Assembly (NCBI GenBank): GCA_020847535.1
Contig: JADLBU010000029.1
Span: 1 to 64,000 of the forward strand
Origin: Phycisphaerales bacterium
GTDB lineage: Bacteria > Planctomycetota > Phycisphaerae > Phycisphaerales > UBA1924
Length of the DNA stretch: 64,000 nucleotides
Reading direction: 5' to 3'
Program-made: the position numbers and the translations under genes
In this document: in pieces, positions 52,255 through 60,795 of the stretch
How positions within the stretch are numbered: position 1 is the first letter of the stretch
How the letters are laid out: each line of letters opens with the position of its first letter
The notes under the pieces: model-generated
Told to the model about the DNA's origin: nothing
Databases searched by the model: none
Seen by the model: the letters and a program-made list of their open reading frames with translations, nothing else

Positions 52255-55200
52255 CTACTTCACCGTGAACGAGTACTTGCCCGGCTGAACCTCCAGGTAT
52301 TGCTCCCGGTCGTTCTGCCGAACGATCCGCACACCGCTCGCCTCTTCCAGCTTCTTGCCGCTCTCAACCGTGCTCTTGCCCGCCGGCAGCACCACGGTCG
52401 CCGTTGTGTTCGCCGGGATCGTGACATCCAACTGGAAACTCCCGCCATCCTGCTTCCACGATGATGCGATTCGGCCGTACATCGAATCGTAATGGCCCTT
52501 GGACCACGTCAGCCCGCCGCCGACACGCGGGTGGATCACCGACTTCTTGAACGCCGGTGCGTGCGGGTCCATCTCGATTCCCAGCACGTTGCCGTACATC
52601 CACTCGCCCACCGAGCCCAGCGAGTAGTGGTTGAACGAGTTCATCCCCGGATCCTGGAAACCCTTCTCCTTCGTCCAGCCATCCCAGCGCTCCCAGATCG
52701 TCGTCGCACCGTTCTTCACGCTGTACAGCCAGCCCGGGAACGTGTCTTGCATCAGCAGCTTGTACGCGATGTCGGTGAAACCCGCCCGCGTAAGCGTCGG
52801 CAGCAGATGCCCCACGCCTACGAAGCCCGTTGAGAGGTGGTCGCCCTTGGCGGCGATGTCGGCGAGCAGGTGCTTGGCCGCCGCCTCTCGCTTCTCCTCG
52901 GGCAGAAGGTCAAACGCCAGCGCCAGCACGTAGCACGTCTGCGTCTGGCCCTTGATCTTCGCATCCGCCGACACATACGCCGTGTTGAACGCCGCCTTGA
53001 TTCGATCCAGCAGCTCCCGGTACTTCTCTGCATCCTCGGTCTTGCCGATCACCGCCGCCCAGCTCGCCATGATGCGCGTGCTTTCGGCGAAATACGCCGT
53101 CGCGAGCACGTCCTTGGGTGTGTCGGCCCCGATCGAGATCCAGTCCCCGTACCCCTCGGCCGGGCGGAGCAGATCCTTGCTGTGCTTGAGCAGGTAGTCG
53201 ATCCACTTGACGCCCGCGTCGTAGTGCTCATGCAGGATCCGCGTGTCTCCATAGACGCGATAAATCGTCCACGGGCAGATGACGCCCGCATCCCCCCACG
53301 CGGCCGTGCCCTGGCCGGCGGCGACCCCGGGCGCGACATCGGTGAACGCCCCATCGCGCTGGGCCTCGACCAGGTCCCGGCACCACTTGGTGAAGAACCG
53401 CGAGACATCCATGTTGAAGGTCGCCGTGCGAATGAAGATCTGGGCATCCCCCGTCCATCCCAGGCGCTCATCGCGTTGCGGGCAGTCGGTCGGCACCGAA
53501 AGGAAGTTGCCCCGCTGGCCCCACACGATGTTGCGCTGGAGCTGGTTGATGCGCGGATCCGAGCACTCAAACGCGCCCGAGACCGGCGTGTCGCTCTGGG
53601 TCACGATCCCCGTGATCGCATCCGAGCTCGGCTTGCCCGAGTACCCCGTTACCTCGACGTACCGGAAGCCGTGGAACGTGAACTTCGGCTCGTAGATCTC
53701 CTCACCGCCCCCCTTGAGCGTGTAGCGGTCGGTCTGCTTGGCCCCGCGGAGGTTGGTTGTGTAGATCGTGCCGTCGGGGTTGAGCATCTCGACAAACCGC
53801 ATCGTCACGGTGTCGCCGGCCTTGCCCTTCACCTTCAGCCGCGCCCACCCGACCATGTTCTGACCAAGGTCGAAGATGTAGTGGCCCGGCACGGGCTCGG
53901 TGATGGTTCGGGTCGTCAGTTCGATCACCTCGCGCACGGGTTCATCGCACGCGGCGACCAGCCGCGCCCGGCTGCCGGAGGGGCCTGGATTGCCCACGCC
54001 CACCTGCCGCCACGATGAATCGCTGTAACCGGCCTTGTCCCAGCCCGTCAGCTCCTTGCGGGCGTCGTACGTCTCCCCCATCAGCATGTCCGACTGCAGG
54101 ATCGGACCCTCGCTGCCGCGCCACGATTCATCGGTGATCACCGTCACCCGCGAGCCATCCTCGAACTCCACATCAAGCTGCGCTGCCGCCGCCGCGAGTT
54201 TTCCGTACCGATGCGGCCCCACCAGGCCCACGTGCCCCGCGTACCACCCATCCCCGACGATGACCCCCAGCGCGTTCTTGCCCTGCCGCAGCGCCTTGGT
54301 GACGTCGTACGTGTGATACTGGATCCGCTGGTTGAAATCGGTCCACCCCGGGTTGAAGACATCGTTCCCGATGCGCTGGCCGTTGATGTGGAACTCGTAC
54401 ACCCCCAGCGCGGTCGCGTACAGCCGCGCCGACTTGATCGGCTTGTCCAGCGCGATCTCCTTGCGCATGTACGGAGACAGCCCCAGCGGCGGCTCCGGGC
54501 TGATCCTGCCCCACGGCCCCTTGTCAAGCGCTGCGATCTCCTTCGCGGCCCCCCATGTCCCATCGGTCGGCGCGGTCATCCAGCCATCGGCGATCTTCTG
54601 CGATGTATTCCACCCGCCGTCGGACTTGATCTCGATCACCTTGCCCGATGCCAGCGCGATGCGGCCCCCGAGGAGCAGCCCCGCGGCATCCTTATCGTTC
54701 CTGCACTTGATCGCCAGCGCGTTGTTGCCCGGTTGCAACAGCCCCGAGACATCCAGCGTGCGCATCCGACGCCACGCATCCTGCTGCCCATCGCTCCCAC
54801 CGGCCGACTTGCCGTTGATGAACAGCTCGAACTGGTCATCGGCGGTCATCTGGACTTCCGCCGAAGTGATCGCATCCCCCTGCGGGACCGCGATGTCGCG
54901 CCGGAAAAATCGCTCGGCCTGCGGTGCTGATTTCACGGGATCTCCCTCGGGGAACCAGATCCACTTCGCGCCCACCAGCGGGCTCGGCTGCCGCCCATCG
55001 ACCGGCGCCAGCCAGATCCACTTGCCCGTCGGCCCACCCTCGGTCAACCCCATCTCCCACATCCCCACCGGCCCGCTCGCCGTCTCGTCCCGGTTGCTCC
55101 ACACCTGCACCCGCCAGTACGCCCGCTGCCGCGCCGCCAGCGCCTTGCCCCCGTACTCGACATGGATCGACTGGTCCGAGCGCACCGCGCCGCTGTCCCA

Positions 55201-55434
55201 AAGGTCCGCCGAGCCCTCGGTGAGCTTCTCAGGAGCGCTGGCGACCATGATGCGATAGGCCGCCTGCTGCGTCCCCCGCGCATCGGATTCCAGCACCCAG
55301 CTCAGCCGCGGCCGGGCGACATCGATCCCGACCGGGTCGCTCCCGTACTCGCAGCGCGGGTTGACGATCCGGAGATCGGCGCTGGCGAGCGAAGCGCAGA
55401 ATCCAAGGATGACGATCGAGTGAAGATGCGGCAT
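52255..55434 (-). CDS. secreted alpha-L-rhamnosidase (GH78)
   Basis: 1059 residues. Signal peptide (SIVILGFCASLASA), then family order: a beta N-terminal domain with CEYGSDPVGIDVARPRLSWVLESD; Bac_rhamnosid_N with LYATALGVYEFHINGQRIGNDVFNPGWTDFNQRIQY; VSGAFECSDPRINQLQRNIVWGQRGNFLSVPTDCPQRDERLGWTGDAQIF, which holds the catalytic acidic residues; an (alpha/alpha)6 barrel with WGDAGVICPWTIYR and TIWERWDGW; and a C-terminal sandwich (IPANTTATVVLPAG). It cuts terminal alpha-L-rhamnose from glycans outside the cytoplasm. ATG 55434 has GGGAG about 10 nt upstream. It stands alone and has no dockerin module. Confidence 0.95.
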   Translation of the reverse strand: MPHLHSIVILGFCASLASADLRIVNPRCEYGSDPVGIDVARPRLSWVLESDARGTQQAAYRIMVASAPEKLTEGSADLWDSGAVRSDQSIHVEYGGKALAARQRAYWRVQVWSNRDETASGPVGMWEMGLTEGGPTGKWIWLAPVDGRQPSPLVGAKWIWFPEGDPVKSAPQAERFFRRDIAVPQGDAITSAEVQMTADDQFELFINGKSAGGSDGQQDAWRRMRTLDVSGLLQPGNNALAIKCRNDKDAAGLLLGGRIALASGKVIEIKSDGGWNTSQKIADGWMTAPTDGTWGAAKEIAALDKGPWGRISPEPPLGLSPYMRKEIALDKPIKSARLYATALGVYEFHINGQRIGNDVFNPGWTDFNQRIQYHTYDVTKALRQGKNALGVIVGDGWYAGHVGLVGPHRYGKLAAAAAQLDVEFEDGSRVTVITDESWRGSEGPILQSDMLMGETYDARKELTGWDKAGYSDSSWRQVGVGNPGPSGSRARLVAACDEPVREVIELTTRTITEPVPGHYIFDLGQNMVGWARLKVKGKAGDTVTMRFVEMLNPDGTIYTTNLRGAKQTDRYTLKGGGEEIYEPKFTFHGFRYVEVTGYSGKPSSDAITGIVTQSDTPVSGAFECSDPRINQLQRNIVWGQRGNFLSVPTDCPQRDERLGWTGDAQIFIRTATFNMDVSRFFTKWCRDLVEAQRDGAFTDVAPGVAAGQGTAAWGDAGVICPWTIYRVYGDTRILHEHYDAGVKWIDYLLKHSKDLLRPAEGYGDWISIGADTPKDVLATAYFAESTRIMASWAAVIGKTEDAEKYRELLDRIKAAFNTAYVSADAKIKGQTQTCYVLALAFDLLPEEKREAAAKHLLADIAAKGDHLSTGFVGVGHLLPTLTRAGFTDIAYKLLMQDTFPGWLYSVKNGATTIWERWDGWTKEKGFQDPGMNSFNHYSLGSVGEWMYGNVLGIEMDPHAPAFKKSVIHPRVGGGLTWSKGHYDSMYGRIASSWKQDGGSFQLDVTIPANTTATVVLPAGKSTVESGKKLEEASGVRIVRQNDREQYLEVQPGKYSFTVK

Positions 55435-55556
55435 GTGATGGTGCTCCCGTGCAGACAGGGACTCGGCCCGCGGATCCCGAAGGACCGCGGCCGGGAAAGC
55501 CGGATTGTGCGATGTTGTAGCCAACCGCGCACTCGCGAACCGGGCGAGCCTGTCTG

Positions 55557-56312
55557 TCAGACGGATTCAGGCTTCTCGATCCGGGTCCGCTCGGCATCGG
55601 CGAGCGTCAAGCCGGCACGGCTGGCGATCTCCGCGAGCTTGACGCGGTCATCCAGGTGCAGCTTCTTGCCGATCGACCCGCGATGATTCTCGATGGTCTT
55701 GTAGGACCGATGGAGCGTCCGGGCGATCTCCTTCAGGCTCAGGCCCTGACCGATCAGGGCGAGCACCTCCAGCTCGCGCGGGCTCAGGATGTCCAACGGA
55801 CCCAGCTCCATGACCTCCGACTCGACCACCGCGACCGGGCCGTCGAGAACCGCATCGGCCTCCCAATCCCCGCCCACGCGGTGTGTGATCGTCAGGAAGC
55901 GGTCGGGCATCGTGCCCGGCGGGCCTTCGCCATCGCCCATGGTGTCTTCGGGCTCGGGGTCGATGTGGTGAATCCAAGTCACCTGCTGACGCCCGCGCCA
56001 GATCGTCCGCAGCATCACCGGACGCCCGGTGTCCAGCACGTTCTGCATGATCGCCACCCGCTCGTTGATCCATCGCGGATCGTGCATGTCACGCCAGAAC
56101 TTGCCAATGTAGTCCTCTGCCTTGGCGTTTGGTCCGAAAAAGATGCGAGCGGCTTGTTCATTAAGCCACAGGTTCTGGCCTTGGAGCGTGACGATCGCCA
56201 CACCGGTCGTGGGCTCCCTCACAAGCGCCTGCCACACCACCGATGCCGGCAACGCGCTATCGATGGAAGGCGGCGAGGGAACCGACTCGGGCGTGTTGTT
56301 CCCTTGGCTCAT
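55557..56312 (-). CDS. PAS-LuxR transcriptional regulator (second copy)
   Basis: 251 residues. PAS domain (about 25-150: GVAIVTLQGQNLWLNEQAARIFFG; later MLRTIWRGRQQVTWIHH) and LuxR helix-turn-helix (LSPRELEVLALIGQGLSLKEIARTLHRSYKTIENHRGSIGKKLHLDDRVKLAEIA). Same plan and size as the gene at 40429. The two have diverged a lot in the PAS part, so they probably sense different cues. The start at 56312 (MSQGNN) is preferred over 56345, but neither has a strong site. It lies 120 bp upstream of the secreted rhamnosidase on the same strand, so a regulatory link is possible. Confidence 0.88.
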   Translation of the reverse strand: MSQGNNTPESVPSPPSIDSALPASVVWQALVREPTTGVAIVTLQGQNLWLNEQAARIFFGPNAKAEDYIGKFWRDMHDPRWINERVAIMQNVLDTGRPVMLRTIWRGRQQVTWIHHIDPEPEDTMGDGEGPPGTMPDRFLTITHRVGGDWEADAVLDGPVAVVESEVMELGPLDILSPRELEVLALIGQGLSLKEIARTLHRSYKTIENHRGSIGKKLHLDDRVKLAEIASRAGLTLADAERTRIEKPESV

Positions 56313-56424
56313 GACGGGGAAGTCTATCTCCCCCGCCCATCCCATTCGTTACGAGGTCATTCGGTCACCTTTGCAGAGCACGCAAGACATCCGTGTCGTC
56401 TGGTACCATGCATCGAACCGGCCC

Positions 56425-57138
56425 ATGCGGCGCAGTGATTTAGCATCGGCCGATCGCGTTCCGCCCCCGTGGCGAACCGAGAGCTCAACGGAGAGCCCCG
56501 CGGAGTCACAGACCAATGCTGCTCACGGCGATCCTGACCTCGTCACGCTCTCAGGCAGCGCTGCCAACCGCCCACGTGCGTACGCCGATTGGATCATCCG
56601 CGAATCCCGGCGCACCATCGATGCGATCCGCACCGACGGCAAGCTCCCCGACTGGGTCCACGCCGCCCGCGATATCCGACGGATCTCCGCGGCGATCGCC
56701 GCGTACGCCCGCGCGCAAGATGGCCAACTGCCCCCGGACCTTGCCGCGACGTTGTCGTACGCACCCGACATCCTCGAATTCTCCAAGCCCGCGGCTCGTG
56801 CTGCGATCTACCTGTCTCCGCAGGATGAGACCGTCGCGCAGATCCCCGCATCCTCCGATCCCCAAGTGCTCGCCGACTGGCTGCGGACCCACGCCTCCTA
56901 CGCCTACCTGGGCAGCGCAACCTTGACCACCACCCAGGCGCAGAACGCCGAGTCCTGGATCCTCATCCACGACGCTCTGAATCAGGCCTACCGGATGCGA
57001 CTGCCTGAAATGGAGGTCGAGATGGTTCCGTTTGCCGGCCCCTCGGGTCTCAATGCCTGGGGCCCCAAGGACTGGCTTGCCGGCGAGGTTCCCAAGTCCC
57101 GGGACCAGCTCAAGACCGCCCGCGAGCAGCCCAAATAA
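56425..57138 (+). CDS. hypothetical protein
   Basis: 237 residues, unrecognised. The N-terminal 50 residues are Ser/Glu/Pro-rich and look disordered. The rest (RAYADWIIRESRRTIDAIRTDGKLPDWVHAARDIRRISAAIAAYARAQDG and later TLSYAPDILEFS) reads like the globular domain of a pseudopilin-type protein (AYARAQDGQLPPDLAATL) but lacks the hydrophobic N-terminal helix. No signal peptide is visible. Start 56425 is uncertain (no Shine-Dalgarno). It is divergent from the PAS-LuxR gene. Confidence 0.55.
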   Translation: MRRSDLASADRVPPPWRTESSTESPAESQTNAAHGDPDLVTLSGSAANRPRAYADWIIRESRRTIDAIRTDGKLPDWVHAARDIRRISAAIAAYARAQDGQLPPDLAATLSYAPDILEFSKPAARAAIYLSPQDETVAQIPASSDPQVLADWLRTHASYAYLGSATLTTTQAQNAESWILIHDALNQAYRMRLPEMEVEMVPFAGPSGLNAWGPKDWLAGEVPKSRDQLKTAREQPK

Positions 57139-57275
57139 CCTCCGTTGATCCCCAAACCGCCGGGCGGTCTAGGAGGGGCAATACTTCGGCCGATAGATCG
57201 TTGTGCCATCCCCACGGCGGCTGAAGCCGCCGCGTGTCGAGGGCGGCGGGAGCATTGGTTTCTCTGGAGTTGCAC

Positions 57276-58115
57276 ATGCGCAGCGTGAAGGTGATTGTCG
57301 GGTGCGTGGCGATCGGGGCGGCGAGCCTCTCGGCGTTGGGTCAGAATCAGGCGCCCCAGCCGGCTCCCCAACCCGCCCCCCCGCCAGGCCAGCCCGGAGA
57401 CCAGCCGCCGCCCCCCCGTCAGCCCGGCGGCGGACGCGGACAACTCTCCCCCGAGAAGGCCAAGGCCGCTTGGGCACTCCAGGCAACCGCGGTCGCCAAG
57501 CACTTGGGCGTCGAGGATGCCAAGGTCGCCGATGTCGTCAAGGCCTACACCGCGGCCCGAGAGAGCCAGGAAGCCGCCGTCGAGAAACTGCGCAGCAATC
57601 CCGATGCATCGCCCGGCGATGCAGGTGGCGGCGCTCGAGACATGCGCAGGGCGCTCGAGGAGGCCAACAAGGCCGAGCGTGAGAAACTCGAGAAGTCGCT
57701 CGCCGCCGTGATCGGCGCCGATCATGCCGCCAAGGCCACCGCCTCGCTCGGCTCCTTCAGCCGCCAGTGGGACACCATGGCCGATGCCATCGGCGAGTTC
57801 AAGCTCGAGGCCCCCAAGCAGCAGGAGGCACTCAACGCCGTCGAATCCTACATCGCCGCCCAGGGCAAGATGCGCGAGCAGGTCCAGTCCGGGGATCGCG
57901 ATGCCGTCCTCAAGCTCATGCAGGAGTCGCGCCAGCAGCTCACCGATTCCCTCAAGAAAGTCCTCTCCGAAGAGCAGCTCAAGAAGTTCGAATCCTCCAT
58001 GGGTCGCGGCGGCCGCGGCGGACCGGGCGGTGGTGGCCCCGGCGGCCCAGGTGGCCCGGGCGGAGGTGGTGGTGGGGGGAGTGGGGGTGGTGGTAAGGAT
58101 GGCGGCGGCAAGTAA
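57276..58115 (+). CDS. secreted Gly-tailed helical protein of unknown function
   Basis: 279 residues. GGAG six nt before ATG 57276. Leader MRSVKVIVGCVAIGAASLSALGQ, then a Pro/Gln linker. A helical middle (about 55-235) follows: LSPEKAKAAWALQATAVAKHLGVEDAKVADVVKAYTAARESQEAAVEKL, DSLKKVLSEEQLKKFESSM. It ends in a run of Gly with few other residues (GGGGPGGPGGPGGGGGGG). The helical part recalls Spy/CpxP-like LTxxQ proteins (LSEEQLKKFE). It shares the leader-linker-helix-Gly design with the 18175 gene. Function unknown. A strong terminator follows. Confidence 0.7.
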   Translation: MRSVKVIVGCVAIGAASLSALGQNQAPQPAPQPAPPPGQPGDQPPPPRQPGGGRGQLSPEKAKAAWALQATAVAKHLGVEDAKVADVVKAYTAARESQEAAVEKLRSNPDASPGDAGGGARDMRRALEEANKAEREKLEKSLAAVIGADHAAKATASLGSFSRQWDTMADAIGEFKLEAPKQQEALNAVESYIAAQGKMREQVQSGDRDAVLKLMQESRQQLTDSLKKVLSEEQLKKFESSMGRGGRGGPGGGGPGGPGGPGGGGGGGSGGGGKDGGGK

Positions 58116-58156
58116 CCGCGATTCCGCTTCGCACAATCCACGATGATCTCATCCAG

Positions 58157-58183
58157 CGCCGGCGAAAGCCGGCGTTGCTTTTT
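58157..58183 (+). terminator. intrinsic terminator of the Gly-tailed protein gene
   Basis: CGCCGGC (58157-58163), loop GAAA, GCCGGCG (58168-58174), then TTGCTTTTT. Confidence 0.9.
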
Positions 58184-58364
58184 CATCCATCCCACATCTG
58201 CTGCGGTCGCTGTCTGGTCCTTCCTCCCCCAGTACTCCGGGGGAGGTGCCGAAAATGCGAGCGGAGGGGGCTTCTCCTCCTACCTCATTCTCCGACGCTC
58301 GCGAACCAGCTCCGTGAGTACTTCGCCGGCACCGTTGTGCAACATGAGTCGATCTCGCTGCGTT

Positions 58365-59045
58365 TCATTTGACGCCCGCACTCCGTCGCCGCGTCTGCGA
58401 TCGCTCATGCTCCCCGATCGCCTTCTGCCGTGTCTTCTTCCCCTTGCTCGTGGGCACGCCAGAGTACCCCCTATGACCACCCTGCGTCCGAGTCTTCTGC
58501 CGGGGATGCCGGTCGCGCTTGATCGCCTTGGGCTTGCCCATCACCGTCAGACGCTCCCCGCGATGCAGCGCCAGCGCTGCGGCGAGCACAGTCTCCGAGT
58601 GCCGCGGCGTCTTCACGCTGTCCCATCGCCGAGCCACCCTGCCCTGGGCATCGATCAGGTACGTCGTCCGCACCATCCCGACCACCTTCTTGCCGTACAT
58701 GTTCTTCTCGCGCCACACCCCGTACCGCACGCACATCCCCGGCGATCCCGATGCATCCGGCACATCCGCAAGCAGCGGAAACGGCAGCGCGTGGTGCCGC
58801 GCAAACGCCAGGTGCGATTCCACATCCTGCGGGCTCACACCCAGGATCGCCGCCTTCACCTTCACGAAATCCGGGTGATGATCCCGGAACTGGCACGCCT
58901 GCGTCGTGCATAGCGGAGTGTCATCCTCCGGATAGAAGTAGATCACCACGATCCGCCCGCGATAGTCCGACAACGAGCGAGTCTTGCCCGACTGGTCCTT
59001 GAGCGCAAACTCCGGAGCAAGCTGGCCGACCTCGATGGGAGGCAT
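58365..59045 (-). CDS. peroxiredoxin (BCP/AhpC-TSA type) with basic C-terminal tail
   Basis: 226 residues against about 155 for typical BCP. Thioredoxin fold: GQLAPEFALKDQSGKTRSLSDYRGRIVVIYFYPEDDTPLCTTQAC. The peroxidatic Cys and a second Cys five residues on (CTTQAC) match atypical two-Cys BCP. PGMCVRYGVWREKNMYGKKVVGMVRTTYLID completes the domain by about residue 160. It reduces hydroperoxides using thioredoxin. The last 60 residues are Arg/Lys/Gln/Gly-rich (KTRTQGGHRGYSG, TSKGKKTRQKAIGEHERSQTRRR) and look like a nucleic-acid-binding tail (inference). ATG 59045. Confidence 0.92.
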   Translation of the reverse strand: MPPIEVGQLAPEFALKDQSGKTRSLSDYRGRIVVIYFYPEDDTPLCTTQACQFRDHHPDFVKVKAAILGVSPQDVESHLAFARHHALPFPLLADVPDASGSPGMCVRYGVWREKNMYGKKVVGMVRTTYLIDAQGRVARRWDSVKTPRHSETVLAAALALHRGERLTVMGKPKAIKRDRHPRQKTRTQGGHRGYSGVPTSKGKKTRQKAIGEHERSQTRRRSAGVK

Positions 59046-59366
59046 GGGAGTGTTCCTTGATAATGTGATCCCGGCTGGTCGTGCGACTGTAGCTGATCGC
59101 TGTCAGCGCTCCTGATGACCCCGGATGAAGCGGTGCGGAATCGGCATCGCCACCTCACCCGCCCTTCATCTGAAGCGATCCCACCCCCAACTACGCGTGA
59201 GCCACGCGTGAGCAACGGGTGGGCAACGGACAAGCTGCGCGATCTCTCGCCACCCCTTCACAGGCAAGGTGCCGCGCATCCATGAGCCTCAAGGACCGCA
59301 AAGCCCCGACGATCCAGCGCTCCCGCGCCACATTCTGCGAATCATCAGAACAACCCGGAGGTGCGC
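59046..59366. other. 321-bp divergent intergenic region
   Basis: Between the peroxiredoxin and CoA-binding genes, which point away from each other, so it should hold both promoters. The only structure seen is a short imperfect direct repeat (CACGCGTGAGC-like, about 59197-59224). No gene or RNA recognised. Confidence 0.4.
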
Positions 59367-59726
59367 ATGCGCGTCATGGTCATCGGGGCTTCCAGCAACC
59401 CTCTCAAGTTCGGCAACAAGAGCATCCGCGCCCACCTGCGTCGCGGCCACGAAGTCCTGCCCGTCAATCCCAAAGAGGACACCGTCGAAGGCCTCCGCTG
59501 CTACCACTCGATCTCCGAGGTTCCAGGACCCATCGACCGCGCCACCCTCTACGTCCCCCCCGCCGTCGGAGCCTCACTGATGCCCCAACTCGCGGCTCGC
59601 GGCGATGTCGCTCAGATCTGGCTCAACCCCGGCTCTGAGTCCCCGGAGGTTCTCGAAGCAGCCCGGCAGGCCGGCATCCACCCGATCCTCGCCTGCTCGA
59701 TCATCGACATCGGCGAGCGTCCCTAA
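59367..59726 (+). CDS. CoA-binding (YccU-like) protein
   Basis: 119 residues. Rossmann-like CoA-binding domain: VMVIGASSNPLKFGNKSIRAHLRRGHEVLPVNPKEDTVEGLRCYHSISEV, then TLYVPPAVGASLMPQLAARG and IWLNPGSESPEVLEAARQAGIHPILACSII. Single-domain relatives of succinyl-CoA synthetase alpha; the biological role is unknown. ATG 59367 is chosen because GGAGG lies 5-6 nt upstream, in preference to GTG 59361. Confidence 0.85.
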   Translation: MRVMVIGASSNPLKFGNKSIRAHLRRGHEVLPVNPKEDTVEGLRCYHSISEVPGPIDRATLYVPPAVGASLMPQLAARGDVAQIWLNPGSESPEVLEAARQAGIHPILACSIIDIGERP

Positions 59727-59792
59727 GCCATTTGGTTAGCAGTATGTTCGATCTTTGGACACTCAAGAACCCGGTGAATACCCCGATAACTG

Positions 59793-59806
59793 TTTCTCTA
59801 GAGAAA
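59793..59806. promoter_or_regulatory. 14-bp perfect palindrome upstream of a PEP-CTERM gene
   Basis: TTTCTCTAGAGAAA, a perfect palindrome in an AT-rich stretch 86 bp before the start codon. Position and symmetry suit a dimeric regulator site; no regulator is named. Confidence 0.45.
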
Positions 59807-59891
59807 ATTTCATAGGTATCCTTGCAGTTCGACTCCCGCCGATCTACAACTCCGCCCCTCGCTGGTGGCGAGGTCATCCCAAGGAGAAAGA

Positions 59892-60539
59892 ATGAACAAG
59901 AGCATTGCGGTTGCGGTGGTTTCCATGCTGGCTGGGATCGCCAGCGCTGGCACCTATCAGGTCGAGATCAACGGCACCGTCGAGTACAACCAGATCCGTG
60001 GCAGCGCCATCGACAGAGCGATCATCACGGCCGGCGCCCCGGTGACCTGGTCCTTCCTGCTGGATTCGGGCGCCTACATGAACGATCCCGACGGCCTGCC
60101 CACGCGCGGCTACTTCATCGACAAGGACTCGTTCACCGCCACGTTCGATACGGTCTCCATCGGCCTCCAGAACCCCTTCCCCGACGGCCAGATCCCCATG
60201 TTCGTCCTCCGCAACAACGATCCGGCGGTCGATGGCTTCTTCCTCTCCACCGGCACCGCCTGGGATGTTCCGCTCCCCACCACCGAGGCCGGCTTCTTCG
60301 GCCAGCTCGGCTGCCACTTCGCCGTCGGCTACGAGGGCGATCTGCTCTCCAGCCTCGACATCGCCGGCGCCGTCGGCACTCACGCCTACGACGGCCTGAC
60401 CAGCTTCTACTTCTCGATGGACGATGGCGGCATGGATCCGATGTGGATCAACTTCGACTCGATGTCGATCACCGCGGTCCCCTCCGCCGGAACGCTGGCC
60501 CTGCTCGCCCCACTGGCGATGCTCCGCCGCCGCCGCTGA
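59892..60539 (+). CDS. PEP-CTERM-like secreted protein
   Basis: 215 residues. AAGGAG eight nt before ATG 59892. Signal peptide MNKSIAVAVVSMLAGIASA. The body (about 20-190) is beta-rich: TYQVEINGTVEYNQIRG, APVTWSFLLDSG, FTATFDTVSIGLQNPFPDG, TSFYFSMDDGGMDPMWINFDSMSI. The C-terminus is [20 protein letters not shown]: a short Pro motif, a hydrophobic helix and a basic cluster, the exosortase-type sorting signal. The protein should be exported and processed at the envelope. Function unknown. A strong terminator follows. Confidence 0.85.
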   Translation: MNKSIAVAVVSMLAGIASAGTYQVEINGTVEYNQIRGSAIDRAIITAGAPVTWSFLLDSGAYMNDPDGLPTRGYFIDKDSFTATFDTVSIGLQNPFPDGQIPMFVLRNNDPAVDGFFLSTGTAWDVPLPTTEAGFFGQLGCHFAVGYEGDLLSSLDIAGAVGTHAYDGLTSFYFSMDDGGMDPMWINFDSMSITAVPSAGTLALLAPLAMLRRRR

Positions 60540-60569
60540 GTGGTTGAAGCACAACTCGATACGACTGAG

Positions 60570-60605
60570 GAACGGCTGACATCGTGTCAGCCGTTCTTCT
60601 CTTTG
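60570..60605 (+). terminator. intrinsic terminator of the PEP-CTERM gene
   Basis: GAACGGCTGAC (60570-60580) pairs perfectly with GTCAGCCGTTC (60586-60596), loop ATCGT, followed by TTCTCTTTG. Confidence 0.85.
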
Positions 60606-60795
60606 AGAGCGGCGATGAGACGGATCCTTGCTCATCTACAGGCTCTCGTGGCTCTGGCGTTCCGCCTGTATCTGCACCTTCTACCTGGCTCTGAGCGAGA
60701 ATCTGTATGACACATATACTGCCCGCTCGCTCGCGACCCGGCCGTGGGAGGCTGGGCTTGGATCGGCGATCGCGTACGAAGGGCACTTCCCGCGC

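Noticed and set aside
58226-58249. CTCCCCC...GGGGGAG hairpin with nearby GC-rich text as a gene end
   Set aside because: A short hairpin only; the surrounding open frames lack start signals and family likeness. Possibly another repeat but single-copy here.
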